Part shown: one piece after another, positions 1 through 6,939 of the stretch | Position numbering within the stretch: the stretch's first letter is position 1 | Layout: every line of letters starts with the position of its first letter | Origin: an uncultured Eubacteriales bacterium | Lineage (GTDB): Bacteria > Bacillota > Clostridia > Oscillospirales > CAG-272 | Assembly: GCA_934417455.1 (NCBI GenBank) | Contig: CAKRWK010000008.1 | Span: forward strand, 1 to 13,263 | Reading direction: 5' to 3' | Length of the DNA stretch: 13,263 bases | Position numbers and translations under genes: made by a program | Notes under the pieces: model-generated | Told to the model about the DNA's origin: nothing | Seen by the model: the letters and a program-made list of their open reading frames with translations, nothing else | Database searches by the model: none

Positions 1-157
1 TAACAGGGTTGTTCCCCTTGACGGTGACGCCGTCGGGAACGGACAGCATGACTTTGTACGTTTCCTTTTCCTCCGCCGGCGGCGTTACCTCTCCGCAGGA
101 CGCGGCAAAGGTCAGAAACAGCAACACAAAGACCAAAAGCAGTGAGATTTTTTTCAT
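1..157 (-). CDS. Small predicted lipoprotein, N-terminal part only (runs off left edge)
   Basis: Fifty-two residues are visible from an ATG at 157. The N-terminus is a textbook lipoprotein signal: two Lys, a hydrophobic stretch of about 15 residues (ISLLLVFVLLFLTF) and then AASC, with the predicted lipidated Cys at residue 21. The expected fate is export by Sec, lipidation and cleavage by a signal peptidase II such as the LspA encoded in this window, and anchoring on the outer face of the membrane. After the Cys comes a short Pro/Glu-rich linker and then a sequence (KVMLSVPDGVTVKGNNPV) that looks like the start of a beta-rich extracellular domain. The start is supported by AAGGAG at 164-169, five to six nt upstream. 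No function can be assigned from the part seen. It lies downstream of the terminator at 250-274, so it is probably its own transcription unit; no clear -35/-10 pair was found. Confidence 0.8.
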   Translation of the reverse strand, partial: MKKISLLLVFVLLFLTFAASCGEVTPPAEEKETYKVMLSVPDGVTVKGNNPV

Positions 158-249
158 ACGTGACTCCTTCGGGCTTTCCGTACGGCGCGAATACGCGCGG
201 GCACGGAAGAAAGATATTCATATCCTATCATAAAATTGCGCATAAGAAA

Positions 250-281
250 AGGGCATTTTCGCAAAAAAATGCCCTCTTTTT
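250..281. terminator. Hairpin terminator downstream of pcrA
   Basis: The arms GGGCATTTT (251-259) and AAAATGCCC (266-274) pair perfectly around a 6-nt loop. On the plus strand the stem is followed by CTTTTTG. On the minus strand, the direction of pcrA, it is followed by TTTTCTTAT. It lies about 75 nt past the pcrA stop and before the lipoprotein start, so its likely job is to end the pcrA transcript. Confidence 0.75.
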
Positions 282-289
282 GATTTTCT

Positions 290-341
290 TCGGCAGTATG
301 CACAAAAGTACTGTTCACAATTTGTGCAGATTGTCGGTTTT
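290..341 (+). repeat. Imperfect palindrome, copy A of a two-copy hairpin repeat
   Basis: Positions 290-306 can pair with 321-337: the inner eight pairs are perfect (TGCACAAA with TTTGTGCA), and the outer part holds one mismatch (A298/G329) and three G-U pairs. The loop is 307-320, and TTTT follows on the plus strand. Sequence and layout match the rluD terminator hairpin at 10063-10116: both read TCGGCA, three variable bases, TGCACAAAA, ACTG in the loop, TTTGTGCA, two variable bases, TTG(C/T)CG(A/G)TTTT. It starts 9 nt past the pcrA stop codon. The T-run is on the strand opposite to pcrA, so this copy is a poor terminator for pcrA itself; the hairpin at 250-274 serves that role better. Confidence 0.65.
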
Positions 342-349
342 GCTCCGCC

Positions 350-2740
350 TCAGATACGACGGAGTTTTGCGAAACTGGCCATCAGCCGCTTTGTCTGCCC
401 GTTATCGAAGGCAACTTCATAGAGAACGTCGCCGCCGATGTCCTTGGCACTTGTCACGGTACCGTCTCCGAAAATCGTATGACTGACGCGCGAACCGACG
501 GGCAAATGCTCCACACCGTACCGCGCGGCGCCGGTTTTCGGTTTGTCAAAGCCGTCCGAAAAGGGGGATTTTCCGCGGACGGGGCGCTCGTATCCTCCGT
601 CAGGGGACGGGCGGGACGGCGGTGGCACGCGCCGCGGCCGGTCCGGGGACACAAGAGAAGCCGGAACTTCGTCTCTCACAAACACGGACAGCGTTGACGG
701 CCGTTCCCTGCCGTAGAGCATACGGCTCTTGGCATAGGTGATATAAAGGGCTTCCTTAGCGCGGGTAATGGCAACATAGGCCAGACGGCGCTCCTCACTC
801 ATGGCCGCCGGGTCGGTGAGATTGGTTTCCGACGGGAAAATACCGTCCTCCATGCCCGCGAGAAACACCACGGGAAATTCAAGGCCTTTGGCGGAATGTA
901 CCGTCATCAGCACAACGGCGTTGGCATCCTCATCGTATCTGTCGACATCGCTGACCAATGCAACCTCTTCGAGGAACCCATCCAGCGTCGGTTCTTCCCC
1001 GACCGAACGACAGCGGTTTTCATATTCGGCGGCCGCCGACACAAATTCGTTGACGCTGTCGATGCGCCCCTCTCCTTCAAAGCCCTCTTTCAGAAGCATA
1101 TCGTGGTATCCGCTTCTTTCAAACACCTCGGGAATTAAAGCGGATGGCGACAGGCTTTCGGCACGCAAACCGTCGATTAAGGAAACAAAAGTTTGCAGTT
1201 TTTGTGCATTTTTCGCTATTTCCGGAAATTCCCCGGCACGGGACAATACCGTATACATGGGCAGTCCCATCGCACGCCCGATGTTTTCGACGGCCTCCAC
1301 CGTGGACACACCGATTTTCCGTTTCGGCTCGTTTATCACGCGTTTGAGACGCTGGTCGTCGTCGGGTGACGAAACAAGATACAGATAGGCTATCATGTCA
1401 CGGATTTCTTTTTTGTCCGTGAAGCGCTGGGCACCAATGATGCGGTAAGGGATACCGCGTTTCGAGAAGGTGCTCTCCAGCGAACGCGCCATCTCGTTGA
1501 TACGGTAGAGAACGGCATAATCTTTGTATGTATGCTTGCCGCCGGCGACGCCGAGGGCAATTTCGTCCACAATGAAGCGGCCTTCTTCTATCTGGTTTTC
1601 CGACTCGTGCAGACGGATTTTTTCGCCCGCCCCCTTGTCGCTCCACAGGTGCTTGTCGTGCCGCATGCCGTTGTGAGAAATCACGGCATTGGCCGCGTCA
1701 AGGATGGTTTCCGTCGAACGGTAGTTCTGTTCGAGTTTGATAACTTTGGCATCCGGATACGTCTTGTCGAAATTCAGAATGTTCTCGACGGTGGCGCCGC
1801 GGAAACGGTAAATACTCTGGTCGTCGTCGCCGACCACCATGATGTTGCGGTATTTTCCGGAAAGCAGTTCCGTAAGAACAAACTGCGCGTAGTTGGTATC
1901 CTGATATTCATCCACGGACACATAGCGGAATTTGTTCTGATAATAAGCGAGCACCTCGCTGTCCTGTTCGAGAAGTTCCACCGTTTTCATGATGATGTCG
2001 TCAAAATCAACGGCGTTGTTTTTCATGAGACGTTTCTGGTAGCATTCATAAAGGCGGCGCACAACGGTACTCTTGTAATCCTCGGGAATTTCCATATCGG
2101 CGGGGCTTTGCACTTTATCTTTGGCCGCACTGATGAGAGCTGCCGCCGACTTCGGCGGCAGAATTTTATCGTCAATACCGAGTTCCTTCATGCAGTCGGT
2201 AATCAGACGTTTTTTGTCGTCGGTATCATAGACGGAAAAACCGCTCCGATAGCCGAGGCGTTCCCCGTACTTTCGCAGAATGCGCAGGCAGACGGAATGA
2301 AATGTCCCCGCCCAAACGGCATTCGTGACCTCCGCGTCACCGAAGGCGCGGTCAAGCCGCTCCCGGATTTCCCCGGCGGCTTTGTTGGTGAACGTAATGG
2401 CAAGCATGGCCCACGGGGGACAGGGTTCACTGATGAACTGGGGCAGGATGTCCCGGATTTCCTCCGGTGTCAGTTCACAGGCTTCCTCCAGCGCCGACAC
2501 CGCGGATTCGTCCGCATCCTCCGGCAGAGTTTCATCCGCGTATGCGTTGCCGTATTTGATGAGGTAGACGATGCGGTTGACAAGCACGGTGGTTTTTCCG
2601 CTTCCGGCACCGGCGAGAACAAGCAGCGGTCCTTTGACGGTAAACACCGCCGCGCGCTGTTCGGGGTTGAGTTTCTCTCCGTACGCGCGGTCAAACAGGC
2701 GTCGTTTGGCCGCGAGATAGCGTTCTTTCAGACTGTTCAT
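350..2740 (-). CDS. pcrA: ATP-dependent DNA helicase PcrA/UvrD (superfamily 1A)
   Basis: A 3'-to-5' DNA helicase that acts in nucleotide excision repair, removal of RecA filaments, rolling-circle replication and transcription-replication conflicts. The product is 796 aa from ATG 2740. Visible motifs in order: Q motif LNPEQ (24-28), Walker A AGAGSGKT (43-50), motif Ia ITFTNKAA (115-122), Walker B with DEYQD (277-281), motif III GDDDQSIYRFRGA (304-316), motif IV QNYRS (338-342), then TVHSAKGLEFPVV and VAITRAKEAL (motifs V and VI). The C-terminus carries the Tudor-like module typical of PcrA (GSRVSHTIFGDGTV, about 50 residues), joined by a Pro/Arg-rich linker. Between Walker A and motif Ia there is an acidic insertion of about 40 residues (roughly 63-108) that is absent from Bacillus PcrA and that I recall from some Clostridia. 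An in-frame ATG at 2950 would add 70 basic, non-helicase residues; 2740 is preferred because the Q motif follows within 25 residues, as in the family, and AAAGGGA lies about 10 nt upstream. Confidence 0.96.
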   Translation of the reverse strand: MNSLKERYLAAKRRLFDRAYGEKLNPEQRAAVFTVKGPLLVLAGAGSGKTTVLVNRIVYLIKYGNAYADETLPEDADESAVSALEEACELTPEEIRDILPQFISEPCPPWAMLAITFTNKAAGEIRERLDRAFGDAEVTNAVWAGTFHSVCLRILRKYGERLGYRSGFSVYDTDDKKRLITDCMKELGIDDKILPPKSAAALISAAKDKVQSPADMEIPEDYKSTVVRRLYECYQKRLMKNNAVDFDDIIMKTVELLEQDSEVLAYYQNKFRYVSVDEYQDTNYAQFVLTELLSGKYRNIMVVGDDDQSIYRFRGATVENILNFDKTYPDAKVIKLEQNYRSTETILDAANAVISHNGMRHDKHLWSDKGAGEKIRLHESENQIEEGRFIVDEIALGVAGGKHTYKDYAVLYRINEMARSLESTFSKRGIPYRIIGAQRFTDKKEIRDMIAYLYLVSSPDDDQRLKRVINEPKRKIGVSTVEAVENIGRAMGLPMYTVLSRAGEFPEIAKNAQKLQTFVSLIDGLRAESLSPSALIPEVFERSGYHDMLLKEGFEGEGRIDSVNEFVSAAAEYENRCRSVGEEPTLDGFLEEVALVSDVDRYDEDANAVVLMTVHSAKGLEFPVVFLAGMEDGIFPSETNLTDPAAMSEERRLAYVAITRAKEALYITYAKSRMLYGRERPSTLSVFVRDEVPASLVSPDRPRRVPPPSRPSPDGGYERPVRGKSPFSDGFDKPKTGAARYGVEHLPVGSRVSHTIFGDGTVTSAKDIGGDVLYEVAFDNGQTKRLMASFAKLRRI

Positions 2741-2840
2741 GTCCGTTGTTTCCCTTTCGTTTGAATGTTGCGGGTCGTATCCCTGCAAACCGCGAAAATT
2801 TCCGTTCTTTTGCCTGTTTTTTCCTGCCTGCGGCAAAAAG

Positions 2841-2962
2841 TTTTCCACAGGCCGACGGGCGGTATTTTGCCGGCATTTTACTGCGGATTTATCAGATTTA
2901 TCTGTTTTTTCGCTGAAATGCCGTCGGTTTTCCACTTTTTCCACAGACACGGATGTGGAAAA
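2841..2962. promoter_or_regulatory. Cluster of DnaA-box-like motifs upstream of pcrA
   Basis: The gap between ygiQ and pcrA holds TTTTCCACA at 2841-2849 and 2937-2945, TTTTCCACT at 2928-2936, and the reverse complement TGTGGAAAA at 2954-2962. Each TTTTCCACA differs from the DnaA box consensus TTATCCACA at one position. The last two full motifs form a perfect 9-bp inverted repeat with an 8-nt spacer (2937-2962) starting directly after the ygiQ stop. Between the motifs is an AT-richer stretch with the direct repeat GATTTATC (2886-2893 and 2895-2902). DnaA binding is inferred from sequence similarity only. The inverted repeat could instead be a hairpin in the ygiQ 3' end; it lacks a T-tract in the minus direction, so it would be a weak intrinsic terminator. 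I found no convincing -35/-10 pair for pcrA here. Confidence 0.4.
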
Positions 2963-5020
2963 CTATGACTTCCTTTTTCCGCGCACGGACGATTTTTCCG
3001 TGTGTTTTCTGATGCCCGCATTGACGGTTTTTCCACCGGTACGTCCGCTTTTCACGACTGTTTTCTTACGGGGAACCGCCCCTTCTGTCCGGGCGAAAGT
3101 CTTTTCCGGCTTCGCGTACGGTGATTCCGTTTTCCCGCGGCCGGCCGGTTTCTTTTTCTGCTTCTGTGCGGGTTTATGCGGCTTCTTCCACGGACCGCCG
3201 TCTCCGCCCTGTCCGAAAGCGGGTCTGACAAGGCAGTCCGGTCCCGTACCGATGAGATCTTCCCTGCCGGCTTTGTGCAGCGCTTCCCTGACCAGTCCCG
3301 CATTCTGCGGCCGACCGAACTGCAGAAGAGCACGCTGCAGTTGCTTTTCGTGATAATCGGTCACGGTGGGGACGGGCTTGCCCGTCATGGGGTGAATGCC
3401 CGTGTAGTACATCACGGTGGAAATCGTTCCCGGCGTGGGATAAAAGTCCTGCACCTGCTCGGGCGAGTAGCCCCATTTCTTCAGCCAGACGGCCATGTCG
3501 ACCGCGTCGCGGAGGGTGGTACCCGGGTGACTGGACATCAGGTACGGAACAAGATACTGTTCGAGACCGGCCTCGCGGCAGAGTGCGAAATACTTGGCCT
3601 TGAACGCTTCAAAGACCTCGACCGGCGGCTTGCCCATCATGGTAAGGGCGCTGTTCGCGCAGTGCTCCGGCGCCACTTTGAGTTGCCCCGACACGTGGTG
3701 CGTAACGAGTTGACGGAAGAATGTGTCGTCCTTATCGTACATCAGATAATCAAAACGGATGCCGGAGCGGATGAATACCTTTTTGATTTTCGGTATCTTC
3801 TCGATTTCTCTCAGCATATGCGCATACTCGGTGTGGTCGACTTTCAGATTTTTGCAGGGTGTCGGCGCAAGGCATTTGCGGTTCGGGCAAACGCCACAGA
3901 TTTTCTGCTTATCGCAGGACGGTTCCCTGAAATCGGCCGTCGGACCGCCGACGTCGTTGATATATCCCTTGAAATCGGGCATGGCGGCGATTTTCCGTGC
4001 TTCCGCTACCACGCTCTCCTCACTGCGGGAACGGACTTCCCTTCCCTGATGGAAAGCAATGGCACAAAAGTTGCAACCTCCGAAACAGCCGCGGTTGTGG
4101 GTTATCGAAAATTTCACCTCAGTGATGGCGGGCACGCCGCCGGCCGCTTCGTAATCGGGATGATAATCCCTCACATACGGCAAAGCATACACGGCGTCGA
4201 GTTCTTCCCTTGTCAGGGGCGGCATCGGCGGATTCTGGACGAGTTTTTTGTCGCCATATGTTTCAATCACGGCTTTGCCGTGGATGGAATCGATGTTCTT
4301 ATACTGCGTGGCAAAAGAGCGGGCGTAGGCGGCTTTGTCCGTTTTCAGTGTATCGTAATCCCCGGTTTCGACGAAAGGAAAATGCACGGGTTCGTCCATG
4401 GGGGCAAGGTACACCGTGCCGCGCACGTCGCGGATTTTTCTGATGGGAATGCCGCGGTCAAGAAGAGCAGCCACCCGACGGAGAATGTTCTCCCCCATGC
4501 CGTAGGTCAGAAGGTCGGCTCGGGAATCGACGAGAATGCTCCGGCGGACCCTGTCGTCCCAATAGTCGTAATGTGCAAAACGGCGTAAGGAGGCTTCGAG
4601 ACCGCCGAGAATAACGGGAATATCTCCGTAAGCCTCACGGATGCGGTTGGTATACACAATCACCGCACGGTCGGGGCGCAGTCCCATTTTTCCGCCGGGA
4701 CTGTAATAATCGTAGGAGCGGCGTTTTTTCGAGACGGTATAATGTGCCACCATGGAGTCGATATTGCCCGACGTGACAAGAAAGGCGAGGCGCGGACGGC
4801 CGAAGCGGCGGAAATCCGCCGTATTTCTGTAATCCGGCTGGGCAAGAATCGCCACGCGGAATCCCGCGTCTTCCAGCACGCGGCTGATAATGGATACACC
4901 GAAAGACGGGTGATCGACATACGCGTCACCCGTCACATATACGAAATCCGGTCTGTCCCATCCGCGCGCCGCCATGTCGGCGGCAGTGACGGGAAGAAAT
5001 TTTGTTCTGTCTTTTTCCAT
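2963..5020 (-). CDS. YgiQ-family radical SAM protein
   Basis: A 685-aa protein matching the large YgiQ family, whose reaction is not known. The N-terminal block FLPVTAADMAARGWD...TGDAYVDHPSFG is the family signature. The radical SAM cluster motif is C312-xxx-C316-xx-C319 (CFGGCNFC), which should bind a [4Fe-4S] cluster and SAM. Further Cys residues follow in a region reading CDKQKICGVCPNRKCLAPTPC, which may hold another metal site. A later block HHVSGQLKVAPEHC and the SSHPGTT segment are also typical of the family. The last ~65 residues are a basic, Lys/Arg/Pro-rich tail, probably disordered. The start at 5020 is chosen because the family block begins a few residues later and GGAG sits 5 nt upstream; an in-frame ATG at 5128 would overlap hisS and add 36 unrelated residues. 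The gene begins 10 nt after the hisS stop, so it is probably co-transcribed with mrnC and hisS. It ends in TAG. Confidence 0.92.
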   Translation of the reverse strand: MEKDRTKFLPVTAADMAARGWDRPDFVYVTGDAYVDHPSFGVSIISRVLEDAGFRVAILAQPDYRNTADFRRFGRPRLAFLVTSGNIDSMVAHYTVSKKRRSYDYYSPGGKMGLRPDRAVIVYTNRIREAYGDIPVILGGLEASLRRFAHYDYWDDRVRRSILVDSRADLLTYGMGENILRRVAALLDRGIPIRKIRDVRGTVYLAPMDEPVHFPFVETGDYDTLKTDKAAYARSFATQYKNIDSIHGKAVIETYGDKKLVQNPPMPPLTREELDAVYALPYVRDYHPDYEAAGGVPAITEVKFSITHNRGCFGGCNFCAIAFHQGREVRSRSEESVVAEARKIAAMPDFKGYINDVGGPTADFREPSCDKQKICGVCPNRKCLAPTPCKNLKVDHTEYAHMLREIEKIPKIKKVFIRSGIRFDYLMYDKDDTFFRQLVTHHVSGQLKVAPEHCANSALTMMGKPPVEVFEAFKAKYFALCREAGLEQYLVPYLMSSHPGTTLRDAVDMAVWLKKWGYSPEQVQDFYPTPGTISTVMYYTGIHPMTGKPVPTVTDYHEKQLQRALLQFGRPQNAGLVREALHKAGREDLIGTGPDCLVRPAFGQGGDGGPWKKPHKPAQKQKKKPAGRGKTESPYAKPEKTFARTEGAVPRKKTVVKSGRTGGKTVNAGIRKHTEKSSVRGKRKS

Positions 5021-5030
5021 ATGTACTCCG

Positions 5031-6275
5031 TCAGACGGTAAATGTCGCGAGGTCGACCTCGGTCTGCGTTCCGTCCTCCATACACCTAAGGGGGGCACGG
5101 CCGCTTTCCAGTTCCGCATCTCCGACAATCAGGGTGTACCTGGCACCGAGTTTATTGGCGTACTTCATCTGCGCTTTCAGACTGCGGCCGACAATGTCGC
5201 ATTCGGCATACACGCCCTCGCGGCGAAGTCTTTCCACCATGCCGAGTGCGCGCACCTGTGCGGCTTCGCCGAGCGCGGCGACGTAGATTTTGGGCACGGG
5301 CGAGGCCGGCGCGGGGGCGCCGACGGCCTTCATGGCAAGCAGAACACGCGTCAGTCCCATGCCGAAGCCGATGCCGGGCAGGTCGGGACCGCCGAGGGAG
5401 GAAACAAGGCCGTTGTAGCGACCGCCGCCGCACACCGTGGACTGCGCGCCGATGCCCTCGGCCACAAATTCAAAGACGGTGCCGGTGTAATAGTCAAGGC
5501 CGCGGACAATGGACGAATCCACCATGTACGGCACGTGCATTTCGTCAAGCGCACGGCAAAGCGTATCAAACTTCGCCTTGCAGTCCGGGCAGAGATGGTC
5601 GAGCGTACGGGGCGCACCGGCGGCCAGCGCATGGCAATCGGGATTCTTACAGTCGAGAAGGCGGAGCGGGTTCTTCACGAGACGCTGTTTGCAGGTGTCG
5701 CAGAGTTTCCGTTCATGCGCCGTATAGTAATCGACCAGTGCCTGTCTGTAAACGGGACGGCACGTCTCGCATCCGATGGAGTTGATATGCAGTTTCACGG
5801 CCTCCCCGAGACCGAGACGGGAAAGCACGGCATGCGCAAGGGCGATGACGGTGGCGTCGGCCACGGGGCTGTCCGTCCCGAACATTTCCGTACCGAACTG
5901 GAAGAACTCGCGGCTGCGGCCGGCCTGCGGCTTTTCGTGGCGGAAACAGGAAATGATGTAATAGAGTTTCATCGGCATGGTGTCAGAGCACCGACCGTTT
6001 TCAATAATGGCACGCACGACGGAGGACGTCCCTTCCGGACGGAGGGAAACCGACCGTTCCTCGTCTCTGTCCGCAAACGTGTACATTTCCTTCTGCACGA
6101 CGTCCGTCGTATCGCCGACGCCGCGGACAAACAAATCCGTATATTCCATCATGGGCGTGCGGATTTCACCGAAACCGTACCGTTCGGCCTCCTCGCGCAT
6201 CACGCTTTCCATATACCGGAACAGAGGTGTCTCCTCCGGCATGATGTCCATGGTTCCTTTGATTTTCCGTATCAT
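5031..6275 (-). CDS. hisS: Histidyl-tRNA synthetase
   Basis: A class II aminoacyl-tRNA synthetase that charges tRNA-His in the cytoplasm. The product is 414 aa, close to the usual 420. Motif 2 is at about 111-130 (FRHEKPQAGRSREFFQ), the HisRS-specific loop is at 258-264 (RGLDYYT), followed by CGGGRYNGL, and motif 3 is at 303-312 (GFGMGLTRVL). The insertion domain has several Cys pairs (C169/C172, C192/C195, C209/C214, C229/C232) and the NPLRLLDCKNPDC pattern seen in many Firmicutes HisRS. The C-terminal anticodon-binding domain is present (KIYVAALGE...YTLIVGDAEL). GAGGA lies 6 nt upstream of ATG 6275. The gene starts 9 nt after the mrnC stop and is followed 10 nt later by ygiQ. The ORF is complete, with no missing key residues. 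Confidence 0.97.
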   Translation of the reverse strand: MIRKIKGTMDIMPEETPLFRYMESVMREEAERYGFGEIRTPMMEYTDLFVRGVGDTTDVVQKEMYTFADRDEERSVSLRPEGTSSVVRAIIENGRCSDTMPMKLYYIISCFRHEKPQAGRSREFFQFGTEMFGTDSPVADATVIALAHAVLSRLGLGEAVKLHINSIGCETCRPVYRQALVDYYTAHERKLCDTCKQRLVKNPLRLLDCKNPDCHALAAGAPRTLDHLCPDCKAKFDTLCRALDEMHVPYMVDSSIVRGLDYYTGTVFEFVAEGIGAQSTVCGGGRYNGLVSSLGGPDLPGIGFGMGLTRVLLAMKAVGAPAPASPVPKIYVAALGEAAQVRALGMVERLRREGVYAECDIVGRSLKAQMKYANKLGARYTLIVGDAELESGRAPLRCMEDGTQTEVDLATFTV

Positions 6276-6284
6276 ATTCTATCC

Positions 6285-6704
6285 TCATCCCTCATGATTT
6301 TCAGTCTGTTGCTCCGGGGAAAACTCCGCGCGGACAAGGGAGAAAATTTCCTCTGTCCGTTCCGTGTCCCCGATATAAGAGAGCATTCCGAGCAGGGCTT
6401 CCAACCCCGTGGCCAACCGGTAATCCGCCACACTCGCGTGTTTCGGCCGGTTCGGATGCGATATGTTGGAAGCACGGCGGAATACGTCTTCCTCATCCTC
6501 CGTCAGCATCGGCCGCAGGCGGCGCGCCAGGGCCGCTTGCCGCTCGGCTGTGACATAAAGGAGAGACATGCGGTTGAGTTCCCCCGCCTTTTCGTAGCCC
6601 ATATCAATCAGCATCCGGCGGACAAAGCGCGAATACTCCGCATCGCCGAGAAAAGCCAGTGCCGCCACCGACGGCAAAGAGGCGCCGAGTGTTCTTTCGT
6701 GCAT
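6285..6704 (-). CDS. mrnC: Mini-ribonuclease 3 (Mini-III)
   Basis: A stand-alone RNase III catalytic domain without the double-stranded RNA-binding domain. In Bacillus subtilis this enzyme matures the ends of 23S rRNA. The product is 139 aa, the normal size. Visible signature residues are LAFLGDAEY with the catalytic-site Asp21, and the second acidic motif GLEALLGML with Glu102; between them is an LTEDEEDVFRRASN block matching the family's LTEEE..VLRRGRN. The start at 6704 is supported by AAAGGGGG 8 nt upstream and by a promoter (6736-6764) that lies inside the longer open frame reaching 6890, which rules that longer start out. It is the first gene of a mrnC-hisS-ygiQ run. In Bacillus the gene follows cysS; linkage to hisS is different. 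Confidence 0.9.
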   Translation of the reverse strand: MHERTLGASLPSVAALAFLGDAEYSRFVRRMLIDMGYEKAGELNRMSLLYVTAERQAALARRLRPMLTEDEEDVFRRASNISHPNRPKHASVADYRLATGLEALLGMLSYIGDTERTEEIFSLVRAEFSPEQQTENHEG

Positions 6705-6735
6705 GCGCCGTGCCCCCTTTTTCCGATAATAATTT

Positions 6736-6764
6736 ATTATACCACAGCGCGCAGTAAAAATCAA
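6736..6764 (-). promoter_or_regulatory. Sigma-70-type promoter for mrnC-hisS-ygiQ
   Basis: Read on the minus strand: -35 TTGATT (6759-6764, 4 of 6 to consensus), a 17-nt spacer, then a perfect -10 TATAAT (6736-6741). Transcription would begin about 6728, giving a short leader of about 25 nt before the mrnC ATG. Confidence 0.75.
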
Positions 6765-6848
6765 GGGGAAAGCGGAATTTATGGCGGTGTATCCGAAAAA
6801 AGGGAAAGGCAACCGCTTTTCAGAGAAGACGCGACAGCAAAGGCCGCA

Positions 6849-6867
6849 CGCATAAAACCGCATAAAA
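6849..6867. repeat. Tandem CGCATAAAA repeat upstream of the yggS promoter
   Basis: CGCATAAAA occurs at 6849-6857 and again at 6859-6867, so the copies are spaced by exactly 10 nt, one helical turn. The second copy ends 16 nt before the -35 box at 6884. It could be an UP-like or regulator-binding element; no binder is known. Confidence 0.35.
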
Positions 6868-6883
6868 TTTTCCGGCGGATTCC

Positions 6884-6912
6884 TTGACAAAGAGAAAGAG
6901 ACATGCTATAAT
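6884..6912 (+). promoter_or_regulatory. Consensus sigma-70-type promoter for yggS-sepF
   Basis: A perfect -35 TTGACA (6884-6889), a 17-nt spacer and a perfect -10 TATAAT (6907-6912), preceded by the extended -10 dinucleotide TG (6904-6905). Transcription should start about 6919, about 20 nt before the yggS ATG. It is divergent from the mrnC promoter, which fires about 150 bp away on the other strand. Confidence 0.92.
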
Positions 6913-6939
6913 AAACTGAACGATTATACGAGGCGCACC

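Noticed and set aside
1532..2764. Open frame of 410 codons antisense to pcrA
   Set aside because: Shadow of pcrA, a long and well-conserved helicase gene on the other strand.
2741..2950. Longer pcrA start at 2950 adding 70 residues
   Set aside because: The added part is basic and unlike any helicase N-terminus, covers the DnaA-like motifs, and the start at 2740 has a ribosome binding site and the usual distance to the Q motif.
3176..4588. Open frame of 470 codons antisense to ygiQ
   Set aside because: Shadow of the ygiQ reading frame; no family resemblance and no start signal.
5021..5128. Longer ygiQ start at 5128 overlapping hisS
   Set aside because: The extra 36 residues are the out-of-frame reading of the hisS 3' end; GGAG and the family N-terminal block support 5020.
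4974..6887. Open frame of 637 codons on the plus strand, antisense to hisS and mrnC
   Set aside because: It lies across two clearly homologous genes, has no ribosome binding site or recognisable domain, and runs through the mrnC promoter. It results from codon bias on the opposite strand.
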